Part shown: positions 18,001 through 25,444 of the stretch, piece after piece
Layout: every line of letters starts with the position of its first letter
How positions within the stretch are numbered: the stretch's first letter is position 1
NCBI GenBank assembly: GCA_002347565.1
Contig: DDXR01000038.1
Coordinates: 23,248 to 87,247 of the forward strand
From: a bacterium UBP2_UBA2255
GTDB taxonomy: Bacteria; Edwardsbacteria; AC1; EtOH8
Length of the DNA stretch: 64,000 bases
Direction of reading: 5' to 3'
Translations under genes and position numbers: made by a program
The notes under the pieces: generated by a model
Told to the model about the DNA's origin: nothing
The model's database searches: none
The model's input: the letters and a program-made list of their open reading frames with translations, nothing else

Positions 18001-18324
18001 GGCGGACAGCTGCTGCACCAGCGATCCCACCCGGGAGAACGCCAGCGCGCCGTAGCGGCGAAAATACTCCACCAGCGCCTGCTGCACGGTGCGGCTGCCG
18101 TCGAACAGCGAAAACAGGAAACGGTCGTTGTCGCCCAGCTTGATGTATCCGGCGCCGCCCGGGGCTTTCAGCACGTGGTAGGGCCTGCCGGCGGCGTCCT
18201 CGAACCGCGCCTCCTCGAAACCGGGCCTGACCTGGGGACGGGCCCGGGAGAAGTCGAGTTTCTCCCCCAGCAGTTCCCACACCGGGCGCCGCCCGGCGCC
18301 GCTGTCGCCGGTAGCTCCGTTCAC
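15097..18324 (-). CDS. M50 membrane metalloprotease with PqqD-like RRE and two cyclic-nucleotide-binding domains
   Basis: This 1,075-residue protein has four parts. Residues about 35-112 look like a PqqD-type RiPP recognition element (GRPYHVLKAP, YIKLGDNDRFLFSLFDGSRT, VQQLSAGGFL). Residues about 165-400 are a site-2-protease (M50) core with zinc motif H224-E-L-S-H228 and second motif NPLLPLDGYY (N318, D324). More membrane helices follow to about 690, then a helical linker. Residues 838-916 and 966-1043 are cNMP-binding domains, each with the phosphate-cassette pattern FGEIAL followed by PRTA. The start is a GTG at 18322-18324 overlapping the nadD stop as GTGA; GTG at 18280 is an alternative. 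The architecture suggests peptide cleavage at the membrane gated by a cyclic nucleotide. No cyclase is in the window, and the substrate is unknown. Confidence 0.85.
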   Translation of the reverse strand: MNGATGDSGAGRRPVWELLGEKLDFSRARPQVRPGFEEARFEDAAGRPYHVLKAPGGAGYIKLGDNDRFLFSLFDGSRTVQQALVEYFRRYGALAFSRVGSLVQQLSAGGFLTRRPVGLYRRLARKLALARPAARAADFIRRLPQRQWPIPGFDALAGTLYRNGFALFFSPAVIAVTALLALGGAAAFAVVMRSGHYSVLKSSGSYLWGLLILVLLNYLAVITHELSHALACKRFGRSVNSGGTIFRLGFPAFYVDTTDTWLLPRRQRILVTMVGPYTQFFLAGAASLVVWWSPLPFLSPLLYKFAALSYLSVFLNVNPLLPLDGYYVLVDWLDMPGLREKATRFVRRELWARLRRGQTLSGEERVYAWFGLAAFAWSALALGIAFLLYREQALAALRRLAQALPPGVMAALPMALAAAAVASAATARRRIAAALAAGWQAALRFVDRRPQAAGIALTVLALAAPWPAAAARGWAYWMVAALAATAGIALFMRVNRYYRGSHLSLTLASLLAAMLCAAGLRLFPGPARVYPLLAGSAAAFLAGYSQFSFTSLRRWRSWQRLLWGLLWFGSLAVIGLTAHLATYQNLALLLAAANFLMLLSLVWNNRGSSLQYFWVLFLLGGAAWGLCVIDPGSRVWGAAAALLELTAMLWLYLVIKSTSWSPGASAYEPAASERRRMRQAAVRIYKTARAYFTAFFGDAAARAMDDRLNLILIAREWPIRLYGDRSEERFERSAGIVERAAAFRGLLDAMHAYLGAEGGHYFAGNAFRAAYESLYWEEREIAQQYLMPGASWAPGLALSRLGRERRAAQDVIEGVAKFWELAEPEKQALSSRLKEERRRAGETIIRQGEQGDTFYLIKSGRVEVWIRMPDGVEHLAATLSQGDYFGEIALVKNVPRTATVKAVADCSLLTLNRADFAMLLSQKIDLASRIDRLIENRGFLAKLPLFAEFAPGQMAMVASRLIPERYQAGQRIFSQGDPGDSFYIIKQGRVDILVAKDGQESRVAELGPGEYFGEIALLLDVPRTAGVTARSDCLVLRLMQGDFMELLGEQLYFSKSLEQASSRRMKDTRYKINAE

Positions 18325-18959
18325 CTTCTGTATAATCCGTGCTGCATGATGTAGCGTTCGACGGCCGGCGGGACCAAGTGGCGGATCTCCCGTCCCCGCC
18401 CGACCCGCCGCCGGATGTCGCTGGCGCTGATCTCGATGGCGGGCACCGGGACCAACCGCAGGCGCCGCCGCCACCGCGGATGGATCCACTCAGGCTGGTA
18501 GCCCGGCCGGGACAGCGCGCAGACCGCGGCCAGCCGGAACAACCGCGCCGGGTCCCGCCAGGTGCCCAACAGCGCAGCCTGATCGGCCCCGATCAGAAGA
18601 TAGAGCCGCGGCCGCCGATCGTCCTGGCGCAGCCGCTGCAGCGTTTCTGCGGTGTAGGAGACGCAGCGGGCATCGACCTCGATCCGGGACACGCGGAACA
18701 GCGGATCCCCCCGCACCGCCAGCGCCGCCATCCGGATCCGGTCGGCAGCCGGCGCCAGGCGCCGCCGGCATTTATGCGGCGGCCGGCCGGCCGGCACCAG
18801 CAGCACCAGGTCCAGTCCCAATCGCTCCGCCGCCTCCCGGGCGGCGATCAGGTGGCCGACATGGATGGGATCGAACGTGCCGCCGAAGACGCCTATCCGT
18901 CGGCGCCGCGGCGGTGCCACTTGGCCGTCAGGCTGCCGCCAAATCCCCATGGCAGCCAT
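18321..18959 (-). CDS. nadD: Nicotinate-nucleotide adenylyltransferase
   Basis: This enzyme adenylates nicotinate mononucleotide to deamido-NAD in NAD synthesis. The 212-residue protein has the nucleotidyltransferase motifs IGVFGGTFDPIHVGHL near residue 22 and EISASDIRRRVGRG near the C-terminus, plus LLIGADQAALLGTW for substrate binding. Twenty or so extra N-terminal residues precede the core; a start at the second Met (18948-18950) is possible, and no strong ribosome-binding site decides between them. It follows bamD by 33 bp, and its stop overlaps the start of the M50 protease. Confidence 0.93.
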   Translation of the reverse strand: MAAMGIWRQPDGQVAPPRRRRIGVFGGTFDPIHVGHLIAAREAAERLGLDLVLLVPAGRPPHKCRRRLAPAADRIRMAALAVRGDPLFRVSRIEVDARCVSYTAETLQRLRQDDRRPRLYLLIGADQAALLGTWRDPARLFRLAAVCALSRPGYQPEWIHPRWRRRLRLVPVPAIEISASDIRRRVGRGREIRHLVPPAVERYIMQHGLYRR

Positions 18960-18992
18960 GGGTTTCGTTGCGGCGCGGGACGGCGGACGCGC

Positions 18993-19694
18993 TCAGTTCC
19001 GTCCCCCGGGAACGGCCCGCATCGTATCGGCCGTCCCCGGCAACGGCGCGGCCGCGGGCAATCCCGCCAGCAGCGTTCTGGCCTCGGCGGCCCACTTGGT
19101 GTCTGGGTACTCGTTGACGATGCCCTCGAGATAGATCCTGGCCGAGCGGAACAACTTGCGCTTGGCGTAGAACTTACCGGCCTCGAACTCCTTCCGGGCC
19201 AGCTTCTCCTGGATCTCCACCCGCACCGACCGGGCACGGTCGGCCAGCTTGCTGTCCGGAAACCTATCGAAGAACCGGTCGATGGCCTCCAGCGCCCGTT
19301 CCCCGGTCTCGCGCTGGTCCAGGGCGTGGTGCGGGGACAGCTTGAGATAGGCTTGGGCCAGGCGGATCTGGGCCTCATCGGCCCGGGCGGCGTCCGGGTA
19401 ATCGGCCAGGAACAGCTGGTAGTCCTCGGCCGCAGTCTCGTACTCCTTCATCTTGAAGTGGCACTCTCCCAGCAAAAAGCCGGCCTCGGCGGCGATCCGA
19501 GTGCCGGAGTAGTTGTAAAGCACCTCCTTGAAGTCATCCGCCGCCCGCGAGTACTTCCCTGCCTCATACCGGGTCCTGCCGCGGCCGAGCAGGTCCTCGG
19601 CGTCAAGCTTGATCAGGCCCTGCTTGGTCCCGCAGGACGAAAGCGCCAGCAGCGTCCCGGCGATCAACGCCACGGCGGGTATCCTCTTGAACAT
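18993..19694 (-). CDS. bamD: Outer membrane assembly lipoprotein BamD
   Basis: The 233-residue protein has a lipoprotein signal with the lipobox ALSSC, making Cys21 the lipidated residue. TPR units follow: AGKYSRAADDFKEVLYNYSG, KEYETAAEDYQLFLADYPDA, and further SPHHALDQRETGERALEA and LFRSARIYLEGIVNEYPDT. BamD is the essential lipoprotein partner of BamA that folds beta-barrels into the outer membrane. It is the first gene of a unit with nadD and the M50 protease, behind a TTGATT-N17-TACAAT promoter. Length and architecture are normal; a different YfiO-like TPR lipoprotein cannot be excluded. Confidence 0.88.
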   Translation of the reverse strand: MFKRIPAVALIAGTLLALSSCGTKQGLIKLDAEDLLGRGRTRYEAGKYSRAADDFKEVLYNYSGTRIAAEAGFLLGECHFKMKEYETAAEDYQLFLADYPDAARADEAQIRLAQAYLKLSPHHALDQRETGERALEAIDRFFDRFPDSKLADRARSVRVEIQEKLARKEFEAGKFYAKRKLFRSARIYLEGIVNEYPDTKWAAEARTLLAGLPAAAPLPGTADTMRAVPGGRN

Positions 19695-19748
19695 GTCCGC
19701 TCCTTCATCACTTCGTTGTTCTGGTACGATGGCGGGGTGCGCCGTTCT

Positions 19749-19777
19749 ATTGTAACGTGGAATGGAGGAAAAATCAA
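19749..19777 (-). promoter_or_regulatory. Sigma70-like promoter for bamD-nadD-protease unit
   Basis: On the minus strand TTGATT (19772-19777) and TACAAT (19749-19754) are separated by exactly 17 bases, about 55 bases before the bamD start. It also marks the boundary with the polysaccharide locus, whose last gene stops at 19810. Confidence 0.7.
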
Positions 19778-19809
19778 CTTTTTTCGGCGGCGGCCGCCTG
19801 CCGCGGCGG

Positions 19810-20919
19810 TCACGCCAGCCGTTTGATGGCCCGGATCACGGTCTGCTGGTCCGCCACGGTCAGCCGATGGTGGAACGGTATCGCCAGGCTGCGGTCGGCG
19901 ATGCCCTCGGCCACCGGGAAATCACCCCGGCGATGGCCCAGCAGCTTCCGGGCGTAGGGCTGCAGGTGCAGGGCCGGGAAGTAGTGCGCGCATTGGATGC
20001 CGCGACGGTTGAGGGCGGCGATCAACCGGTCTCGCGCTTTGCCCGCCAACGGTTCGGGGACGAGCACGACGAACACGAACCAGCTGCGGCTGGTCCCGGG
20101 GACCTCCGGCAGCACCGTGAACCCCGGCAGCGCTCGAGCGAACAGGGTCCGGTACGACTCCGCCAGCCGGCGGCGGCGCGCCAGCAGCTGGCGGAGCCGC
20201 GACAGCTGCACCCGGCCCAGCGCCGCCGCCATCTCCGACATCCGGTAGTTGTAGCCCAGCTGATGGTGGGCCAGCCAGCCGCCCATCGCTGTCCGGCCCT
20301 GGTTGCGCAGGCTGCGGATGCGTGCCGCCAGGGCGTCGCCATCGCACACCGCCATCCCCCCCTCGCCGGTGGTGATCTGTTTGTTGGGGTAGAACCCGAA
20401 GGCGGCCGCATCCCCGAACGACCCGGCCGCGCGGCCGGCGCGCGACGCCCCCAGCGCCTCGCAGGAGTCCTCGATCAGTCGCAGGCCGCGGCGGCCGCAG
20501 ATCCCCTCCAGCGCCGGGTAATCGGCCGGCACGCCGAACACATCCACCGCCAGCACCGCTTTGGTGCGCCGGGTCAGGCGGCGCCGGACCTCGTCGGGGT
20601 CGATGTTGAAGCTGACCGGATCGACGTCGGCCAGCACCGGCCGCGCCCCGGCGTACAGGATGCAGTTGAGCGAGGAGGCGAACGAGTAGGGCGTGGTGAT
20701 CACCTCGTCCCCGGGCCCCAGGCCCAGCGTCCTCGCGATCAGGTGCAGCGCCGCCGTCCCCGACGAGACCGCCACGGCATGCTTCCGGCCGACGCTGCGG
20801 GCGAAGGCGCGCTCGAACCCCACGATCTCCGGGCCGAGGCTGAGAGTCCCCGACCGCATCACCGACGCGACCGCGGCGATCTCGCGGGCCGTGATGTCCG
20901 GATGGGCGAGCTTGATCAT
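19810..20919 (-). CDS. DegT/DnrJ/EryC1-family sugar aminotransferase
   Basis: This 369-residue PLP enzyme transaminates a nucleotide-linked keto-sugar. The fold-type I motifs are present: the cofactor-binding VSSGTAALHL, PYSFASSLNCIL, the Asp in VDVFG, EDSCEALGA, and the Schiff-base Lys180 in GFYPNKQITTGEGGM. The C-terminal NYRMSEMAAALG and HYFPALH are typical. It is the last gene of the polysaccharide run and lies 7 bp after the WecA-like gene. The exact sugar (a 3-keto or 4-keto hexose) cannot be told. No matching dehydratase is in the window, so the substrate is probably made elsewhere. Confidence 0.93.
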   Translation of the reverse strand: MIKLAHPDITAREIAAVASVMRSGTLSLGPEIVGFERAFARSVGRKHAVAVSSGTAALHLIARTLGLGPGDEVITTPYSFASSLNCILYAGARPVLADVDPVSFNIDPDEVRRRLTRRTKAVLAVDVFGVPADYPALEGICGRRGLRLIEDSCEALGASRAGRAAGSFGDAAAFGFYPNKQITTGEGGMAVCDGDALAARIRSLRNQGRTAMGGWLAHHQLGYNYRMSEMAAALGRVQLSRLRQLLARRRRLAESYRTLFARALPGFTVLPEVPGTSRSWFVFVVLVPEPLAGKARDRLIAALNRRGIQCAHYFPALHLQPYARKLLGHRRGDFPVAEGIADRSLAIPFHHRLTVADQQTVIRAIKRLA

Positions 20920-20926
20920 GGTTCAA

Positions 20927-21946
20927 CTACGTTCCGTTGCGCTGGTTGGTTACCGGGGAAAACATGCCCAGCCGGACCGCCCACGCCGACACTGCCAGCC
21001 AGCCGGCGGCGGCCAAGGATGCGACGGCCCAGGGGTCGAGGAACGGCGCGGCCGCCCCCAATCCGGCGAAGCACAGGCCCAGCAGGTACATCGATATGTC
21101 CGTCTTCCAGACCGACCGGGTGCGCAGGTAGACCAGGTCGTACAAGTGGCGCCGGTCTCCGGTGAAGACATCGCGGTGCAGCAGCAGGCGCCGCACGATC
21201 GCCAGACCGGTGTCCAGGATCAGCGGCGAGAGGATGATCGCCCCGGCCATCAGCCGGACCGGATGGCCGGCTCCGACGGTCAGCAGCAGGCCGGACAGGC
21301 TGAATCCCAGCACCAGGCTGCCGCAGTCCCCCATAAAGATCCGGGCCGGCGGCATGTTGGCAAGCCAGAACGCGGCGCAGGCGCCAGCCAGCGCCAGCGC
21401 CCAGGATCCCTCCAGCGCCAGTCCGGCTGTCCGGGACAGGGCGCAGAAACCGAGGGCGGCGATGGCGGCCATGCCGGCGGCCAGGCCGTCCAGCCCGTCC
21501 ATAAAGTTCAGGGCGTTGGCCCCGCCCACCAGCGCCAGCACGGCGATCATGACGTCCAACCGCTCGAAGCCGGTCATCCTGGCGTACGGCGACAGCATGG
21601 CGAACAGCAGCGCGGCCAGCACCAGGCCGATGGCCTTGAGATATGGCCGGATCTCGTGCAGGTCGTCGAGCAGCCCCACCAGAAAGAACGCCAGCGTGCC
21701 GATGGTGACGGCCGCGGACTGCCGGGCGGAGCCGCCGGTTCCCGGCAGCAGCTTCATCGTTTCCAGAGACAGCACCACTCCCAGCAGGATGGCTATCCCG
21801 CCGCTGCGGGGCACCGGCGCCCGGTGCATGCCCAGCTCGTCCGGAGTATCCCAGGCGCCCAGGCGGCGGCCCAGCAGACGGGCCAGCGGCAGCGAGGCCA
21901 GGACTGCTGCAAACGCGACGACCGTCACGATGATGTCATGGTGCAT
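20927..21946 (-). CDS. WecA/TagO-like undecaprenyl-phosphate sugar-1-phosphate transferase
   Basis: This 339-residue integral membrane protein belongs to the MraY/WecA superfamily, which moves a sugar-1-phosphate from UDP-sugar onto undecaprenyl phosphate and starts lipid-linked glycan synthesis. Motifs: HRAPVPRSGGIAIL near residue 41, FLVGLLDDLHEI with the DD metal site, NALNFMDGLDGLAAG, and IFMGDCGSLVLGF. About ten membrane helices are visible. It has an AGGAGG site before the ATG at 21944-21946. The adjacent wecB fits a GlcNAc-first pathway. MraY itself is excluded because no peptidoglycan genes surround it and the polysaccharide context is clear. Confidence 0.92.
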   Translation of the reverse strand: MHHDIIVTVVAFAAVLASLPLARLLGRRLGAWDTPDELGMHRAPVPRSGGIAILLGVVLSLETMKLLPGTGGSARQSAAVTIGTLAFFLVGLLDDLHEIRPYLKAIGLVLAALLFAMLSPYARMTGFERLDVMIAVLALVGGANALNFMDGLDGLAAGMAAIAALGFCALSRTAGLALEGSWALALAGACAAFWLANMPPARIFMGDCGSLVLGFSLSGLLLTVGAGHPVRLMAGAIILSPLILDTGLAIVRRLLLHRDVFTGDRRHLYDLVYLRTRSVWKTDISMYLLGLCFAGLGAAAPFLDPWAVASLAAAGWLAVSAWAVRLGMFSPVTNQRNGT

Positions 21947-21970
21947 GGTCCATCCTCCTGTTGCCGCCCG

Positions 21971-23158
21971 CTACCGCCGCGTTCCCAGAAATCCGGCGAT
22001 GGCGGCGGCCATCCGTTGCGCCGCCCGGCCGTCCCACCTCGGAATGCGGCAGGGGGCGGCCGGCCGGCCGGCGCTCGTGGCGCCCAGGGTCGCGCCCCTG
22101 CGCCACGCCCGCCAGGCCCCGAGGATCTGCGCCCGGTCGGTCCCGGCCAACCGGTTGGTGCCGTGCGCGATCGTCACCGGCCGTTCGGTATTGGTCCGGA
22201 CCGTGAAGCAGGGGACGCCCAGGTACGTGGTCTCCTCCTGCACCCCGCCGGAATCGGTGAAGACGCAGGCCGCGCAGGATTCGGCCCTGATGAAGTCGAG
22301 GTATCCCATCGGTGGCATCAGGTGCAGGCCGGCCGCGCGGATCTTCGACCCATCGTGCCCGATCCGAACGAACCTCCCGAGCGAGCCGAAACGCTCGAGG
22401 CTGGCCAGCGACCTCGGGTGCGCCGGCCACAGCACGGGAAGCTCCTGGGCGATATCGGCCAGCGCCGACAGGATCCCGGCCAGCGCGGCGCGGTCGTCGA
22501 CATTGGCCGGCCGGTGCAGGGTGGCCAGGGCGTAGGGCCGCACCGTGCCGCCGCGTTCCAGCCCCAGCCGGCGCAGCACCGGCCGGCGCCGCGCCTTGGC
22601 CAATCCGGTCCGCAGCGAGTCGATCATCACGTTGCCGGCGAAGACGACCTTCGCTCCCGCAATTCCCTCGCGCCGCAGGTTCCGGTCGGCGTCGGCGCAG
22701 TGCGTGAACAGCAGGCCGGACAGGTGGTCGGTGGCGATGCGGTTGATCTCCTCCGGCATCGACCGGTCGCGGCTGCGCAGCCCGGCCTCGACGTGGGCCA
22801 CGGGAATCCCCAGCTTGGCCGCCGCCAGCGCGCCGGCCAGGGTCGAGTTGACGTCGCCCACCACCACGACCAGGTCGGGCCGCTCGCGGAACAGCACCCG
22901 CTCGAATGCCTCCAATACCGCCGCTGTCTGCGCCGCATGGCTGCCCGAGCCCGCGCCCAGGCAGTGGTCCGGCCCCGGCATCCCCAGCTCGCGGAGGAAC
23001 ACACGGGACATCAGGGCATCGTAGTGCTGCCCGGTGTGGACGGTCACCACCTGCGGCCGCCGGCCCGGCGGGAGCGCTCGCAACGCCCTGACCAGCGGCG
23101 CCACCTTGGGGAAGTTGGGGCGCGCGCCGGCGACGATGATCACCTTCTTCGCGCTCAT
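21971..23158 (-). CDS. wecB: UDP-N-acetylglucosamine 2-epimerase (non-hydrolysing)
   Basis: The 395-residue enzyme interconverts UDP-GlcNAc and UDP-ManNAc. Evidence: IIVAGARPNFPKVAPLVRAL at the N-terminus, VTVHTGQHYD, VVVVGDVNSTLAGALAA, HVEAGLRSRDRSMPEEINR, ATLHRPANVD, and the UDP site FTDSGGVQEETTYLG. The start ATG at 23156-23158 overlaps the stop of the upstream glycosyltransferase as ATGA. An open frame continues upstream but is a shadow of that gene. It supplies ManNAc for the polysaccharide together with the WecA-like transferase 24 bp downstream. Confidence 0.95.
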   Translation of the reverse strand: MSAKKVIIVAGARPNFPKVAPLVRALRALPPGRRPQVVTVHTGQHYDALMSRVFLRELGMPGPDHCLGAGSGSHAAQTAAVLEAFERVLFRERPDLVVVVGDVNSTLAGALAAAKLGIPVAHVEAGLRSRDRSMPEEINRIATDHLSGLLFTHCADADRNLRREGIAGAKVVFAGNVMIDSLRTGLAKARRRPVLRRLGLERGGTVRPYALATLHRPANVDDRAALAGILSALADIAQELPVLWPAHPRSLASLERFGSLGRFVRIGHDGSKIRAAGLHLMPPMGYLDFIRAESCAACVFTDSGGVQEETTYLGVPCFTVRTNTERPVTIAHGTNRLAGTDRAQILGAWRAWRRGATLGATSAGRPAAPCRIPRWDGRAAQRMAAAIAGFLGTRR

Positions 23159-24222
23159 GGCAGCACCGGGGGTTTCCGCCGGCGGAAGGGCATGGCCAGC
23201 AAGCCCCAGGCCGAACCCAATCCGTAGGAGAGGTGCAGCGTGGCGAACACGAACGGCAGCAGCGCCAGGGCCCGCAGCGACGGTCGCCGGGGATCGTCGG
23301 TCGCTGGGCCCGGATCCCCTGTGCCGGCGCGAAGCGTGAAGAACAATGCTGCCAAGAGGTAAGCGGCGACGGTCGTCCAGAAGACGGCCGACGCCAGGCG
23401 CGCCCAGGGCGATTGCCCCGGCAACACCAGCGCCGAGGCTCCGAACAGCAGCAGGCCCGACACGAAGACCAACGGGACATAATGCCTGGGTTTCGGCGCG
23501 GACGGGTTGTCCGGCAGGAAGTGCGCGATCTCGTACCCGTCGGCCCAGCGCTGGCGCCAGGTCCCGCCCAGCGTCGTACGGCAATAGTACCACGCCCTGA
23601 TCAGAGGCGACAAGTAAATGGTGAATCCCGCGGCCCGCAGCCTGGCGTTGAACTCCAGGTCCTCGGTGCGCGACCGCCGCTCGTCCAGCGGGCCGGTCCT
23701 GGCGAACACGTCGCGCCGGTAGCAGCCAGGCCACACCGTCTCGACGAACCCCTCGGCGCCGGGGTTCCGGAACCGTCCGCCGCCCAGCCCGAACGGACTG
23801 TGATGGGCCAGCGCCACGGCCCGGGCCACGGCCGTCCCGCGGGCCGGCAGGGCCACCGCCGGGCCGCCCACGTTGGCGGCGCCGGTCCGCTCCATCACCT
23901 CCAGGCAGCGCTTGACGTAGTCGGGCTGATAGCGGGCATGGGCGTCCAGCATCACCAGCACGTCGCCCCGCGCCGCCTTGATGCCGATGTTCCTGCCCGC
24001 CGCCACGCCTTTTCCTGGATTGAGTATAATCCTACAATTTGGAATTTTGAATTTGGAAGATTGAATTTGATCGATGGTCCCGTCATCGGACATCCCGTCG
24101 ACCACCAGCACTTCGCTGTCGATGCCGTGCAGGTCCAGCGCCAGCACCGACTCCAGGCAGCGGCCGATGTGCGCGGCCTCGTTGCGCACGGGCACGATGA
24201 TCGAGACGGAGGGACTAGCCAT
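23155..24222 (-). CDS. Family 2 glycosyltransferase with C-terminal membrane helices
   Basis: This 355-residue inverting GT-A enzyme begins with the family core VSIIVPVRNEAAHIGRCLES and EVLVVDGMSDDGT; LVMLDAHARYQPDY carries the divalent-metal motif region. Three or more hydrophobic segments lie at about 245-345, as in processive or membrane-bound GT2s. An AT-rich in-frame stretch (24020-24073) encodes IDQIQSSKFKIPNCRII, where most relatives carry a short conserved helix; see the separate repeat entry. The ATG overlaps the preceding gene by 8 bp and its stop overlaps wecB. The donor and acceptor sugars are unknown. Confidence 0.88.
   Translation of the reverse strand: MASPSVSIIVPVRNEAAHIGRCLESVLALDLHGIDSEVLVVDGMSDDGTIDQIQSSKFKIPNCRIILNPGKGVAAGRNIGIKAARGDVLVMLDAHARYQPDYVKRCLEVMERTGAANVGGPAVALPARGTAVARAVALAHHSPFGLGGGRFRNPGAEGFVETVWPGCYRRDVFARTGPLDERRSRTEDLEFNARLRAAGFTIYLSPLIRAWYYCRTTLGGTWRQRWADGYEIAHFLPDNPSAPKPRHYVPLVFVSGLLLFGASALVLPGQSPWARLASAVFWTTVAAYLLAALFFTLRAGTGDPGPATDDPRRPSLRALALLPFVFATLHLSYGLGSAWGLLAMPFRRRKPPVLP
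24020..24073 (-). repeat. AT-rich ATTCAAAATTCC-type repeat inside a glycosyltransferase gene
   Basis: In an otherwise GC-rich gene, about 50 bases read TTCAATCTTCCAAATTC, AAAATTCCAAATTG and so on. The frame is kept and gives SSKFKIPN. The wording resembles short dispersed repeats that, from memory, appear in many genomes of uncultured bacteria, often translated as runs of Ser-Ser-Lys-Phe-Lys. Confidence 0.5.
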
Positions 24223-25444
24223 TGGCTGCGTTCGGCCGTTGATGCGGGAGCAACCTGTCAGCCAGGGTCCCGGCCAGCGCGGCGATCAGGAACGACGCCG
24301 GCATCATGTAGCGCAGGATCGAAAACGTGGCGAAAGCCATCAGCCAGTGGCACAAGGCGATCGCAAGCAGCGCCGGCACCAGGATGCCGCCCCTCCTTTC
24401 CCTGCGCCAGACGGCAAACCCGGCGGCGGCCAGCAGGAGATAGAACGCCTGCACCATCGCGATGGCCGGCTCATGCCACTGCTCATCCGTGGCGTACCAG
24501 GGCCTGAGCAGTTTGAGCGCCGCCAGCTTGGCCAGCGCCGCCGGCCGCCCGGCCCCCGCGCGGGCGATGGCATGGTAGAGCCGTGTCGCCGAAACCCCGC
24601 TTCCCTCGCGCGCCACCTGCTGCATCAGCGCGATGACGTCGCCGGGCAGTCTCGCCCTGTCGCCGCCGGCGCCCGTCGACAGCCCGTAGGTCCAGCCTTC
24701 GCGTGCCGTGCCGCTGCCCAGGGAAGAAAGCACCACCGGGCGAACGATGCGGGACGAAAGGTAGATCTGCCACGGCAGGATCGTCATGCAGGAAGCGGAG
24801 ATCAGCAGCGCCGGCCGCAGCAGCCGCGACCCCGGCGGCCGCTGCCCCTGCCGGCCGGCCGCGTACGCCGCGGCGTAGAAGAACGGCAGCAGGATGCCGA
24901 TCGGCTTGACCAGCATCGAATAGCCGGCCAGCGCACCCGCCGCCGCCGCCCACCATGGATTCCGCCCCATGGTGGCGACGATCAGCCATGCGGTGAGCGC
25001 CAGGCTGAACAGGTACAGCGGCTCCGGTCCCGGCGCCAGGCCGAGATAGACCGCGAAGGGGTAGGTGGCGAACGCCAGCCCGGCGAACAGCGCGGCCCGT
25101 CCCCCCATCGCGCGGCGCACCGCCGCCGTCAGTAGCGCGGCGGCCAGCGCCATCAGGACCAGATTGAGCAGCCGTGCCGCGCCATCGGGCCCGATGCCGT
25201 GCCCGCGGGACAGGGCGATGGCGCCGGCCAATGCCAGCGGATAGGCCGGCGGCGTGCGCGGCTCGCCGTTCAGCAGCATCCCGCCGCCGGCCAGGATCGT
25301 CTCGGCCTGCGGCCGGTAGCGGTTCAGATAATCGAGCGGCACCGAACGCGGCTCGAACTCGCCGAGCAGTCGCCCCGCCGCCAGCTGCACCAGCAGGGAG
25401 ACGCCGATGACGACCGGCACGCAATGGCGGGAGACGCGGCTCAT
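24215..25444 (-). CDS. GT-C type integral membrane glycosyltransferase (ArnT/PMT-like)
   Basis: This 409-residue protein has about ten membrane helices and the acidic residues of a large N-terminal loop (VPLDYLNRYRPQAE, NGEPRTPPAYPLALAGAI), as in the GT39/GT83 lipid-linked sugar transferases. These use an undecaprenyl-phosphate sugar and work at the periplasmic face. I started at the ATG at 25442-25444, which overlaps the upstream stop as ATGA; a longer frame has no support. It probably adds a side-branch or lipid decoration to the polysaccharide. Confidence 0.8.
   Translation of the reverse strand: MSRVSRHCVPVVIGVSLLVQLAAGRLLGEFEPRSVPLDYLNRYRPQAETILAGGGMLLNGEPRTPPAYPLALAGAIALSRGHGIGPDGAARLLNLVLMALAAALLTAAVRRAMGGRAALFAGLAFATYPFAVYLGLAPGPEPLYLFSLALTAWLIVATMGRNPWWAAAAGALAGYSMLVKPIGILLPFFYAAAYAAGRQGQRPPGSRLLRPALLISASCMTILPWQIYLSSRIVRPVVLSSLGSGTAREGWTYGLSTGAGGDRARLPGDVIALMQQVAREGSGVSATRLYHAIARAGAGRPAALAKLAALKLLRPWYATDEQWHEPAIAMVQAFYLLLAAAGFAVWRRERRGGILVPALLAIALCHWLMAFATFSILRYMMPASFLIAALAGTLADRLLPHQRPNAANG

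Noticed and set aside
16573..18354. Plus-strand open frame opposite the M50 protease
   Set aside because: Gln/Arg/Gly-rich shadow without start signals; the protease reading is supported by several motifs.
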